A stretch of 64,000 nucleotides of DNA from UBA7672 sp965229115 (lineage in GTDB: Bacteria > Pseudomonadota > Alphaproteobacteria > Caulobacterales > Hyphomonadaceae). The translations under genes and the position numbers were made by a program. The notes under the pieces were generated by a model, which saw nothing but the letters and a program-made list of their open reading frames with translations, was not told the origin of the DNA and made no database searches. Positions 1-7,210 of this stretch are shown here, piece after piece; position 1 is the first letter of the stretch, and each line of letters opens with the position of its first letter. Where the stretch lies: positions 248,001 to 312,000 of the forward strand of contig CBDDIR010000003.1 in assembly GCA_965229115.1 (NCBI GenBank), in the 5' to 3' direction.

Positions 1-38
1 ACGATGAAGACGACGCGAGCGAGGACGACAACTTCTAG
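1..38 (+). CDS. 3' end of an unidentified gene
   Basis: The reading frame beginning at base 3 is open from the window edge to a TAG at 36-38 and ends in the acidic tail DEDDASEDDNF. Only twelve codons or fewer are visible, so the family cannot be named. An acidic C-terminal tail is plausible for a real protein. The next start codon on the same strand is 58 bases downstream. Confidence 0.45.
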   Translation, partial: DEDDASEDDNF

Positions 39-96
39 CGCCCGTGTGATCAGCCCGGCAGTTGGCGCAGGGCAGGGCCGGGTCTAGGCTCCGCCC

Positions 97-825
97 ATGA
101 TCAGGCGACTTCTCACCTGCTTGGCTATGGTGGCCCTCGTCTCCGCAGCATCGGCGCAAACCACTGTGCCGGCAGCCTCTGCGCCGCAACCCACAGCGCT
201 GATGTACTACGCCGGACAACCCGGCCGCCTCACGCAGGACCGCGACCGCCTCGGCGGCAACCCTTTCGCCAGCGCACTGGTCGAAGTCCTGGCGAAGCAT
301 CCGGAAAATCTCGAACAGTTCACGCAAAGCCTCGCCGCCGCCAACGCCCGCCACAGCGGCGGCTGGCAGCAGCTGCAATTCCCCAAGAAGCTTCCGAAAT
401 GGAAGATGGACCAGCCCGCCGGCAAACGCGTCGCCCTGGTCCTCATCAACGCCGACTACTCCAAAACCAACGGCGTCTACTCGCTCCCCGGCGCCGCCTT
501 CGACGCCAAGCGCATCCCCGCCGCACTCACGGCAGCCGGCTTCGAAACCACGCTGGTGCTCGACGCCAACGCCGACAAGGCGCGCGAGGCGATGGCCGCC
601 TTCTCGAAACTCTCAGAGGATGCAGAGGCTTCCATCATCTATGTCGGCGGCCACGGCATGCAGCACAAGCGCAGCGTCTATTGGATGGCCGGCGATTATC
701 CCGAACGACACGCAAAATGGCTGGATAGCCACGCAATCAAGCTGGACGAAATCGGCCGCGTAGGTCATGCGCGTGACGTGAATCTGGTGCTCTATGCCAG
801 CTGCAGGGATGATCCGTTCTCATGA
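97..825 (+). CDS. Secreted caspase-like (C14) protein with p10-like part before p20
   Basis: Predicted 242-residue exported protein. Residues 1-20 form a signal peptide ending in an A-S-A cleavage site. Residues about 110-242 match a caspase p20 subunit: strand RVALVLINADY, catalytic His186 in the GGHGMQ motif, and catalytic Cys236 in YASCRDDPF. The protein stops six residues after that Cys, where a bacterial caspase would normally continue into its p10 part. Instead, residues about 34-100 (YYAGQPG, then NPFASALVEVL, then SGGWQQLQFP) resemble the p10 segment, which usually reads ATxPG, NSPFTxALL, TGGxQxPW. The order therefore looks circularly permuted. The stop overlaps the next gene by 4 bases (ATGA), suggesting co-translation. 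The substrate is unknown. The permutation is inferred from motif order only; a rearranged or truncated gene is the alternative. Confidence 0.72.
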   Translation: MIRRLLTCLAMVALVSAASAQTTVPAASAPQPTALMYYAGQPGRLTQDRDRLGGNPFASALVEVLAKHPENLEQFTQSLAAANARHSGGWQQLQFPKKLPKWKMDQPAGKRVALVLINADYSKTNGVYSLPGAAFDAKRIPAALTAAGFETTLVLDANADKAREAMAAFSKLSEDAEASIIYVGGHGMQHKRSVYWMAGDYPERHAKWLDSHAIKLDEIGRVGHARDVNLVLYASCRDDPFS

Positions 826-1181
826 TCGACGCCGATAAAGCTCAGGCCTTCGCACGCGAATGGGTGAAGGCGTGGAACGACCATGATCTCGAAGCGATCC
901 TCTCGCACTACGCGGAAGACGTCGTCTTCCACTCCCCCCGCATCCGCATGGTCACCGGCCGCGACGTCGACAGCGTCTTCGGCAAAGCCGCCCTGCGCGA
1001 CTACTGGGGCGCAGCGCTGGAACGCCTGCGCAATCTCTATTTCGAGATCGACTCGGTGATGACCGGCTCCGACGCGCTCACCATCCTCTACACCAACGAA
1101 CGCTCCCAACAGGTCGCCGAAACCTTCATCTTCGGCGGCGATGGCAAAGTCGTCCGTTCAATCGCCGCTTACGTGGGCTAG
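822..1181 (+). CDS. NTF2/SnoaL-like domain protein
   Basis: 119-residue protein with the pattern of a single SnoaL/NTF2-like cone: an N-terminal helix with AFAREWVKAWNDHDLEAILSHYAEDVVF, a central helix (ALRDYWGAALERL) and C-terminal strands ending in SIAAYVG. The length is typical for the single-domain family. Members are small ligand-binding proteins or isomerase-like enzymes, and no specific substrate can be read here. It starts inside the stop of the caspase-like gene (ATGA at 822-825), so the two are probably co-translated. Its stop overlaps the convergent thymidine kinase stop by 4 bases. Confidence 0.8.
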   Translation: MIDADKAQAFAREWVKAWNDHDLEAILSHYAEDVVFHSPRIRMVTGRDVDSVFGKAALRDYWGAALERLRNLYFEIDSVMTGSDALTILYTNERSQQVAETFIFGGDGKVVRSIAAYVG

Positions 1182-1891
1182 CGCTTCACCCGCCGAGGCG
1201 CCCGCGTCACGCTCGCCGCCGCCAGCTTGAGCTGAGCCCGCTTCACCGGCTTCTTCTTCGCAACAGGCTTCGCAACAGCCTTCGCCTTCACCTTGGCCTT
1301 CGGCTTAGCCGCCGGCCAGCGACCCATCTCTTCCTCCCAGTGCGCGCGGCACAGCGAGAGATACATGTCCTTCGCAATCCCCACCTGCGCCCCGCTCGTC
1401 AGCGCCTTGCCCTCAGCCGTGCGCCGCACCACCATCGTCGCCTTGCGCCCGCAATGGCAGATCGTGCGGATCTCCCTCAACGAGTCCGCAATCGCCAGCA
1501 GCTCTGCCGATCCCGGGAACAGCTCCCCCCGGAAATCCGTCCGCAGGCCATAGCACAGCACCGGAATGTTCAACCGGTCGCTCACCCGCGCCAGCTGCCA
1601 CACCTGCTCCTTCGTCAGGAATTGCGCCTCATCCACGAACACGCAGTCGACGCGTTTCTTCTTGTGCTCGCGCGTGATGCGCGCCTGAAGATCATCGGTC
1701 TGATTGTACAGCGTCGCATCCGCCGCGATCCCGATGCGCGACGTGATCCGCCCATCATCCTGCTTCGCATACAGCGCCGACGTGAACAGGAGCGTGCGCA
1801 TCCCGCGCTCCTGATAATTCCACGACGCCTGCAGCAGCACGGTGGACTTGCCGGCGTTCATCGCGGCGTAGGAAAAATACAGCTTCGACAT
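1178..1891 (-). CDS. tdk: Thymidine kinase
   Basis: Type II (TK1-like) thymidine kinase, which phosphorylates thymidine to dTMP in the salvage pathway. The P-loop is AAMNAGKST near the N terminus, followed by the Walker-B-like VFVDEAQFL. Zinc ligands are visible as CHC before GRKA and as CRAH near the end of the catalytic part. The start MSKLYFSY (ATG at 1889-1891) places the P-loop at the usual distance; an in-frame ATG 54 bases upstream would add an unrelated extension. After the catalytic domain (about 190 residues) there is a lysine/alanine-rich tail of roughly 45 residues with repeated AKPKAKVKAK-type segments. That tail is not part of the normal enzyme and resembles histone-H1-like or nucleic-acid-binding tails. 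The gene is convergent with the NTF2-like gene. Confidence 0.95.
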   Translation of the reverse strand: MSKLYFSYAAMNAGKSTVLLQASWNYQERGMRTLLFTSALYAKQDDGRITSRIGIAADATLYNQTDDLQARITREHKKKRVDCVFVDEAQFLTKEQVWQLARVSDRLNIPVLCYGLRTDFRGELFPGSAELLAIADSLREIRTICHCGRKATMVVRRTAEGKALTSGAQVGIAKDMYLSLCRAHWEEEMGRWPAAKPKAKVKAKAVAKPVAKKKPVKRAQLKLAAASVTRAPRRVKR

Positions 1892-2031
1892 CGGCCAACC
1901 CTGCGTTTGCAGGATTGTTTTGCAACCCAAACCGCGGCTCGCCAACCCGTCAGCTGTGCAGCGCCCGCCGGGTTTCTGGGGAAAGCCGCCCCGCGCCCTG
2001 AACCAGCACGGAAAATTCCCGCACTACGTGT

Positions 2032-3339
2032 TTACGCTGCCGCCACCGTGGGCGTAGCCGGCCGCCGGCGCGTGCTCACGAAAGCCAGCGCCGCCATGAT
2101 GCACAGAATGCCCGCCCCCTGGAACGCCAGCGAGTACGAGCCAAGCTCGGTGCGAACAAACCCCGCGCCGAACGCCGCAAATCCTGCGCCCAGCTGGTGC
2201 GCCGCAAAGATCCACCCGAACACCAGCGTCGCCCGCGCCGGGCCAAACGCATCCGCCGTCAGCTTCACCGTCGGCGGCACCGTCGCAATCCAGTCGAGCC
2301 CGTAGAACACCGCAAACAGGAACAGCGACGTCGAGTCGAAATTCGTCGACGTCAGATAGAACAGCGAAAGCCCGCGCAGCCCGTAATAGATCATCAGCAG
2401 CACACGCGGATTGAACCGGTCGGTCAGCCAGCCCGAAGCCACCGTGCCAAAGAAGTTGAACCCGCCCATCAGCGCCAGCGTGCCGGCGGCCGCCGTCGCC
2501 GGGATCAGATAATCGCCGCACATCGGGATAAGGTGCATCTGCACCAGCCCGTTGGTCGACGCGCCGCACACGAAGAACGACCCCGCCAGAATCCAGAACA
2601 TCGGCACGCGCACGGCCGCCGCCAGCGCCTCGAACGGCGCCATGAACAGATTGCCCGTCGCAACAGGCGCCGCCGCAATCGGCGCATCAGCCGCCGCCCC
2701 GAACGGGCGCAAGCCAACATCCGACGGACGGTTGCGGATGAAGATCACCACCAGCACCACCGCCACGGCATAGAACACGCACAACGCGAGCGTCGCCGTG
2801 CGCCAGCCGTCCGCCTTCACCAGCCACGCCATGAACGGCAGAAACACCAGCTGCCCCATCGCCGTCGCCGACGACAGCAAGCCGATCACCAGCCCCCGCC
2901 GCGCCTCGAACCACCGCGTCGCCACCGTCGCCGACATCACCAGCGCGGTCAGCCCCGCCGCAATGCCAACCACCACGCCCCACAGCGCCACCAGCTGCCA
3001 CAGCGCCGTCATGTAAATCGAAACGCCCGTCCCCACCGCAATCAGCGCCAGCGAAGCAACGATCACCGGCCGCAGTCCAAACCGCAGGAACAACGCCGCC
3101 GCAAACGGCGCCACAAGGCCGAGCAGGGCAAGACGGATCGCCAGCGCCGATGAAATCTCCGCCTGCGTCCAGCCAAACTCCATCTGCAGCGGCAGCAGCA
3201 TCACGCCAACCGAACCCACCGCGCCCGCCGCCACCAGCGCCGCAAGGAACGTCACGAAAGCCACGACCCAGGCGTAGTGAACCCCGATCCGCGCAAAGAA
3301 GCGCACGATCGGATCAGTCGGGGCGGAGGCAGCAATCAT
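2032..3339 (-). CDS. MFS transporter
   Basis: 435-residue inner-membrane protein with about twelve hydrophobic segments in two bundles of six, separated by a hydrophilic loop near residues 205-230, as in MFS_1 transporters. The loop between segments 2 and 3 (FLRFGLRP) and the later GWLTDRFNPR match the MFS loop signature (GxLxDRxxxR type). The substrate cannot be read; monocarboxylate or drug transport are both possible. The gene is divergent from the TetR regulator at 3529 and has a 20-bp palindrome 33-52 bases upstream of its ATG, so repression by that TetR protein is the simplest model. Confidence 0.92.
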   Translation of the reverse strand: MIAASAPTDPIVRFFARIGVHYAWVVAFVTFLAALVAAGAVGSVGVMLLPLQMEFGWTQAEISSALAIRLALLGLVAPFAAALFLRFGLRPVIVASLALIAVGTGVSIYMTALWQLVALWGVVVGIAAGLTALVMSATVATRWFEARRGLVIGLLSSATAMGQLVFLPFMAWLVKADGWRTATLALCVFYAVAVVLVVIFIRNRPSDVGLRPFGAAADAPIAAAPVATGNLFMAPFEALAAAVRVPMFWILAGSFFVCGASTNGLVQMHLIPMCGDYLIPATAAAGTLALMGGFNFFGTVASGWLTDRFNPRVLLMIYYGLRGLSLFYLTSTNFDSTSLFLFAVFYGLDWIATVPPTVKLTADAFGPARATLVFGWIFAAHQLGAGFAAFGAGFVRTELGSYSLAFQGAGILCIMAALAFVSTRRRPATPTVAAA

Positions 3340-3371
3340 TTTGCGTGACTTCTGATGGCGTTAGCGCCACC

Positions 3372-3391
3372 TATATGACTTCTATCATATA
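3372..3391. promoter_or_regulatory. Operator-like palindrome 1 (TetR/MFS)
   Basis: TATATGA at 3372-3378 and TCATATA at 3385-3391 are perfect reverse complements separated by six bases. The site lies between the divergent MFS and TetR genes, close to the MFS start. Its inner core ATGA-N6-TCAT recurs at 3442-3455. Binding by the adjacent TetR-family protein is inferred. Confidence 0.6.
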
Positions 3392-3440
3392 AATCAGCAA
3401 CCACAGCACGGCGCGGATTGCCGGTTTGGGCTGCAGGAAA

Positions 3441-3456
3441 TATGATGAGTGTCATG
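3441..3456. promoter_or_regulatory. Operator-like palindrome 2 (TetR/MFS)
   Basis: ATGA at 3442-3445 and TCAT at 3452-3455 have the same six-base spacing as the core of the palindrome at 3372-3391. The sites are 67 bases apart centre to centre. The site is nearer the TetR gene, which fits autoregulation. Confidence 0.45.
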
Positions 3457-3528
3457 AGATGGGCTTTTTTAGCCGCAATGCATGCGGACATCTCATAGAG
3501 ACTTGCTGAACTCACCCTGGCTGAACAC

Positions 3529-4104
3529 ATGGCGCGCTATTCGACGGATCATAAGGAAAAGACGCGGGCGGCGATTGTCGACGCAGCGGCCGAGCGCATT
3601 CGCTCCGGCGGCTTCGATGCGCTCGGCGTCGCCAGCATCATGGCCGAAGCCGGCCTCACGCATGGCGGCTTCTACGCTCACTTCCCCTCACGCGACGCGC
3701 TGCTCGCCGCCGCCGTAACGCGCCTCTTCGAAAAGGCCTGCGAAACCGTCGGCCGCTTCGAAGAGAAATACGGCGCCGAAGCCGGCCTCGAGAAGTACAT
3801 CGACTTCTACCTGTCGCCCCGCCATCGCGACGACATCGAACATGGCTGCCCGATCCCCTCGCTCGCCGGCGACGCCCAACGCGCCGCGCCGCAAGTGAAG
3901 GCCGCATTCGAGGAAGGCCTGGACAAGCTGGCCGATCGCCTCGGCCAGATGATCCCGTCCACCAAGGAGCGGGGAGGCGGCAAGAAAGCAGCCCTCGCCC
4001 TCTACGGCGAAATGGTCGGCGTCCTCAGCCTCTCGCGCACGATCGGCGACGCCAAACAATCCGGCGAACTGCTCTCGGCCAAACGCAAGGCGATCACGGT
4101 TTAG
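3529..4104 (+). CDS. TetR/AcrR family regulator
   Basis: 191 residues. The N-terminal 50 residues are a TetR helix-turn-helix: RAAIVDAAAERIRSGGFDAL, then VASIMAEAGLTHGGFYAHF, with the family's GxxYxHF-type ending. The C-terminal ligand domain (about residues 75-190) contains HGCPIPSLAGD, a cysteine-containing segment common in TetR proteins with a TetR_C-type domain. It is probably a repressor of itself and of the divergent MFS transporter, given the paired palindromes in the 189-base intergenic region. No inducer can be inferred. Confidence 0.92.
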   Translation: MARYSTDHKEKTRAAIVDAAAERIRSGGFDALGVASIMAEAGLTHGGFYAHFPSRDALLAAAVTRLFEKACETVGRFEEKYGAEAGLEKYIDFYLSPRHRDDIEHGCPIPSLAGDAQRAAPQVKAAFEEGLDKLADRLGQMIPSTKERGGGKKAALALYGEMVGVLSLSRTIGDAKQSGELLSAKRKAITV

Positions 4105-4241
4105 GGGCGCACGCGCCCGTCCTTCGACGGACGCGCATCTGCGATGCGCTGCTCAGGATGAGCGCTACATAGCCATCAGAAGTTTAAGCGCTCATCCTGA
4201 GCAGCCGCGAAGCGGCGTCCGTCGAAGGACGAGCGCGCCCC
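4104..4241. repeat. Long imperfect palindrome (repeat family A)
   Basis: The whole interval from the TetR stop to just before the cytochrome gene is a nested inverted repeat. GTCCTTCGACGGACGC (4119-4134) pairs with 4215-4230. The 19-bp arm at 4148-4166, containing CTCAGGATGAGCG, pairs perfectly with 4187-4205. The outer GGGGCGC (4104-4110) pairs with 4235-4241. A partial second copy lies at 50556-50610. It could act as a bidirectional terminator between the convergent genes, but its recurrence marks it as an interspersed element. Confidence 0.85.
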
Positions 4242-4246
4242 GCTGC

Positions 4247-4759
4247 TTACTGCGGGAAGCCAGCCTCGATGTAGTGCGCCACATCGCTCAGCTCTTCAGC
4301 CGACATGGCGGAAGCCAGCGGAGGCATCTTGTCGCCCGAGTTGATCGGCCCCTTGGTGACCTTTTCCTTGATCACCGCGTACTCAAGGCCAGCCGTCAGG
4401 CCAACGCCCATCTGCGTGCCCGCGCCCGTCGGGCCATGGCACATGGCGCAGGTGCGCGCGTAAACAGCAGCGCCGCTCGCGAGCTGCGCCTTGGTCGGGC
4501 CAGCAGCAGCAGCGGGCGCGGCCGGCGGAGCAGGCGAGACAGTCGGCGTCGCGGTAGCGGCCGGCGGCGTAGCAGCCGCATCAGCCGGAGCAGACGCCAG
4601 CGTGTCCGTCGTGTTCTCTGCGGCCGGGCCAGCTTCCGGCGTAGCCGACGCGATGTCAGCCGGCGCGGGCGCGACAGGGGCGGGCGTTTCGGCTGCCGGG
4701 GTGCAGGCGACGAGCGCGGCAAAGGCGGCGGCGGACATAAGAATGGTTTGCAGTTTCAC
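4247..4759 (-). CDS. Cytochrome c lipoprotein with Ala/Pro linker
   Basis: 170 residues from a GTG start at 4757-4759, preceded by a GAGAGGG ribosome site. An upstream ATG would place the signal peptide internally, so the GTG is preferred. The N terminus is a lipoprotein signal (MKLQTILMSAAAFAALVAC). About 70 residues of alanine/proline/threonine-rich linker follow, then a single class I cytochrome c domain with CAMCH haem binding and a later Met (GDKMPPLAS) as likely sixth ligand. Such a protein would sit on the periplasmic side of a membrane as a mobile or tethered electron carrier. It lies 43 bases downstream of the CMD-domain lipoprotein and is probably co-transcribed with it. Confidence 0.9.
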   Translation of the reverse strand: MKLQTILMSAAAFAALVACTPAAETPAPVAPAPADIASATPEAGPAAENTTDTLASAPADAAATPPAATATPTVSPAPPAAPAAAAGPTKAQLASGAAVYARTCAMCHGPTGAGTQMGVGLTAGLEYAVIKEKVTKGPINSGDKMPPLASAMSAEELSDVAHYIEAGFPQ

Positions 4760-4802
4760 AGGATCGCCCTCTCGAAGCTCGTCATAAATCGGCCCGCCAA
4801 AC

Positions 4803-6023
4803 CTAGTTCGGCATCGCCGGATAACCCGGCTCTGTCTGGATGCCGAGTGAATTGATGGCAAGTCCTGTCATCGTATAGCCGCCGACCGTGTAAACGATCT
4901 CGATCCGCTCCTTGACGCTGTAATGTTTGGCGAGTTCGGCCCACGTCACGTCGCTGATAAAGGCCTCGCGGCGCAGTTCGTCTGCAGCTGCAAGCACGGC
5001 AGCTTGTTTTTGCGTCCACACTTTCGCGGACGGTCCCACGGCGATTGCGGCAATTTGCGCGGGCGATAGCCCGGCAGAGCGGGCGCTCTCTTCGTGATGC
5101 GCCCATTCATAGGAAGCCCGGATATTCCAGGCCGTCCGCATGATCGCCAGCTCCCGCGTCTCGGGATCAAGCAAGCCGTCCCGCTGCAGGTAGGAACCGA
5201 AGCGCAAGCGAGGGCCATACAGCTTCGGATGGTGGATCAGCGTCCGGTAGAGATTGAAGATCGTGCCATCCGGCTGTGTCTGGGCCGCAATCAGGGCTCG
5301 CTGTTCCGCCGTCCAGTATTGCGGGTCCAGCGGCGTCATGCGCGGATAAGTCGGGCGCGGCGTCGTTGGCCTGGTCGCAGGCGCGGGCAGGGGCAGGTCC
5401 TTCGGCATGAAGTCGACCGCTTCCGGCTCGATCTGGATGCCCAGCGTGTTCAGCGCCATCGAAACCAGCTGATACTGCGACGAGGTGTAGATCAGCTCCA
5501 GGATCTGCGTCGGCGAATAGGTCTTCTGAAGCTCCAGCCATGTGTCGTGAGACACCATCGCCTCATAGCGAAGCTCATCCGCCATCTTCAGCACGGCGCG
5601 ATCTGTCTCCGACCACAGCGGCGAGGCGGGATCAGCCGCAATCGCCCGTATCTCGGCGTCGTTCATCCCCGCAGACGCCTTGGCGATCCGCGCATGCTGC
5701 GACCACTCATACGGCGACTGGCACAACCACCCCATGCGCAGCATCGCCATCTCGCGATGCCGCGCCGAAATGCTCGACCCGTTCAGCAGGAACTGCCCCA
5801 GCGGCGACCAGCGGTTGTACAGCTCCACATGGTTCGCCAGCATACGGTAGATGTTGAGGCTCGACCGGCTGGCCAGCATGTCGCGCTGCGCCTCGGTCAG
5901 ATTGCTCTCATCCACCACCGCCAGCCGCGGCTCGCTCAACCGCGGCGTAAATGCCGACGACGTCGCGCATCCGGCAAAAGCCAAAGCCGCAGCCAGCACC
6001 GTCCCAAGAGCCGCAAAGCGCAT
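4803..6023 (-). CDS. Lipoprotein with two carboxymuconolactone decarboxylase-like domains
   Basis: 406 residues. The ATG at 6021-6023 is preceded by GGGGGAG and begins a lipoprotein signal with lipobox FAGC, so the longer upstream reading is rejected. Two AhpD/CMD-like domains follow (about residues 60-190 and 250-385). Each carries a YEW..H motif (YEWSQHARIAK and YEWAHHEESAR). The AhpD CxxC redox pair is absent, so it is not a peroxidase partner of the AhpD type. The family includes gamma-carboxymuconolactone decarboxylase, but a periplasmic lipoprotein with a tandem domain is not the classical cytosolic enzyme. The reaction is unknown. It precedes the cytochrome c lipoprotein in one transcriptional direction. 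Confidence 0.85.
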   Translation of the reverse strand: MRFAALGTVLAAALAFAGCATSSAFTPRLSEPRLAVVDESNLTEAQRDMLASRSSLNIYRMLANHVELYNRWSPLGQFLLNGSSISARHREMAMLRMGWLCQSPYEWSQHARIAKASAGMNDAEIRAIAADPASPLWSETDRAVLKMADELRYEAMVSHDTWLELQKTYSPTQILELIYTSSQYQLVSMALNTLGIQIEPEAVDFMPKDLPLPAPATRPTTPRPTYPRMTPLDPQYWTAEQRALIAAQTQPDGTIFNLYRTLIHHPKLYGPRLRFGSYLQRDGLLDPETRELAIMRTAWNIRASYEWAHHEESARSAGLSPAQIAAIAVGPSAKVWTQKQAAVLAAADELRREAFISDVTWAELAKHYSVKERIEIVYTVGGYTMTGLAINSLGIQTEPGYPAMPN

Positions 6024-6051
6024 GGTCGTCTCCCCCTGATATTTTATCAGG

Positions 6052-6624
6052 TCAGACTGACACGCTCCGCTGCGAATTTCCAACCAGGTCGTTGATCGTG
6101 GCCATCTTGATGCCCGTCCGCCGGCTGGACTCCTTGATGATCCCGCCAATCGTCGTCGACCCTGCGGCAAGCCGCGTCGCCGCCCCACGGAAATCCTGCC
6201 GCGCCGCCGGATCGGTCAGCGTCTGCAGCGGCGGCACATCCTCGATCAGCACCAGCTTCGGCCCATGCTCATGACACGCCAGCAGGCATGACAGCAGCGC
6301 CACATGGTCGAACGCCGCGACATACACCGTCTCGTCGCGCCAGCCCTGCAGCAGGTCCATCAGCCCATGGCTCCCCGCGATCGAGCGATCATCGTGGAAG
6401 AACACATGCTCCGTCATCAGCGGGTTGAGCCCCGCCTGCGCGCCATTGCGCGCCCGGATCACCACCTGCGTCCGCCGCCGCGCATGCGCCACGGTCCAGC
6501 CCAGCCTGCGGGCCAGCGTCAACAGCTGCCGCGCGCCAAAAATCGAGGACGGCTCAGGCACACAGCCGGGGACTGCATCGACCTGAAGGTCGATGCAGAG
6601 AAGTCGGTTTGCTTGTACTTGCAT
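6052..6624 (-). CDS. Isochorismatase-fold protein, probably lacking the catalytic Cys
   Basis: 190 residues from the ATG at 6622-6624 (MQVQANRLLCIDLQ). The IDLQ strand end supplies the usual first acid of the isochorismatase-like hydrolase fold. The later segment VYVAAFDHVALLSCLLAC aligns with the family's TGVxTDVCVxxTAxDA loop, with Ala where the nucleophilic Cys normally sits, so hydrolase activity is doubtful. A C-terminal extension of about 45 residues (from DPAARQDF) is not typical. The gene starts 4 bases after the stop of the GNAT protein upstream and is the last of three tightly packed genes. Confidence 0.55.
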   Translation of the reverse strand: MQVQANRLLCIDLQVDAVPGCVPEPSSIFGARQLLTLARRLGWTVAHARRRTQVVIRARNGAQAGLNPLMTEHVFFHDDRSIAGSHGLMDLLQGWRDETVYVAAFDHVALLSCLLACHEHGPKLVLIEDVPPLQTLTDPAARQDFRGAATRLAAGSTTIGGIIKESSRRTGIKMATINDLVGNSQRSVSV

Positions 6625-6628
6625 GGCT

Positions 6629-7210
6629 CTATGCGACCGCCGGGCGTTGAGCTGAACGATCGAGCACGTTCTCATGGTCCCATTCGCCCTCGGGGCGCAT
6701 GACGACATAGGGATCGCTGTCGATGGTGATCGCATCCGGCCTCACGGCCAGCGCGCGTTCACACTCCACATAGTCATAGTCCGAGAAGCGGAAGCCATCG
6801 CGGCCTTCGCGCGGCAGGAAGCCGAGCTGCTTCCAGAACGGCACCAGCCGCTTCTGGATATAGCCGATGGCCAGCGTGTAGCCCTTACGCGCAATGATAT
6901 CGACCGCAGTCTCGATCATCAGCTTCACCAGAGCGCCGCCGCGCACGTGTTTCATCACGCACACACGTTCGATCTTGGCGAAACCCGCAAAGAAGCGGAT
7001 CCGCAAGGTCGCCACCGGCTCACCACGCAGGTAGGCGATAAGGTGCAGCGAGGAGAGGTCGTTGTTGTCGAACTCCTCGTCATAGGGGCAGTCCTGTTCC
7101 GCCAGGAACACGGAAGCGCGGATGGCGACCACTTTCATGTAGTCGGCCAGGTCGCGCACGATCTCGACCCGCAGGTCGTTGTGACGGTGATTGTTCTGAA
7201 CGGACATCAT
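6629..7210 (-). CDS. GNAT family N-acetyltransferase (ElaA-like pattern)
   Basis: 193 residues. The ATG at 7208-7210 overlaps the stop of the upstream gene as ATGA, which fixes the start. The pattern AIRASVFLAEQDCPYDEEFDNNDLSSLHL is the acceptor-side motif of ElaA/YjcF-type GNAT proteins and also recalls acyl-homoserine-lactone synthases. VATLRIR, then KIERVCVMKHVRGGALV, form the acyl-CoA-binding strand and P-loop region, and FWKQLGF is the usual C-terminal GNAT segment. The substrate is unknown. It is translationally coupled with both neighbours. Confidence 0.82.
   Translation of the reverse strand: MMSVQNNHRHNDLRVEIVRDLADYMKVVAIRASVFLAEQDCPYDEEFDNNDLSSLHLIAYLRGEPVATLRIRFFAGFAKIERVCVMKHVRGGALVKLMIETAVDIIARKGYTLAIGYIQKRLVPFWKQLGFLPREGRDGFRFSDYDYVECERALAVRPDAITIDSDPYVVMRPEGEWDHENVLDRSAQRPAVA

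Noticed and set aside
2197..3153. Arg/Gln/His-rich frame opposite the MFS gene
   Set aside because: The composition is that of an antisense shadow, and the minus strand encodes a clear 12-segment transporter.
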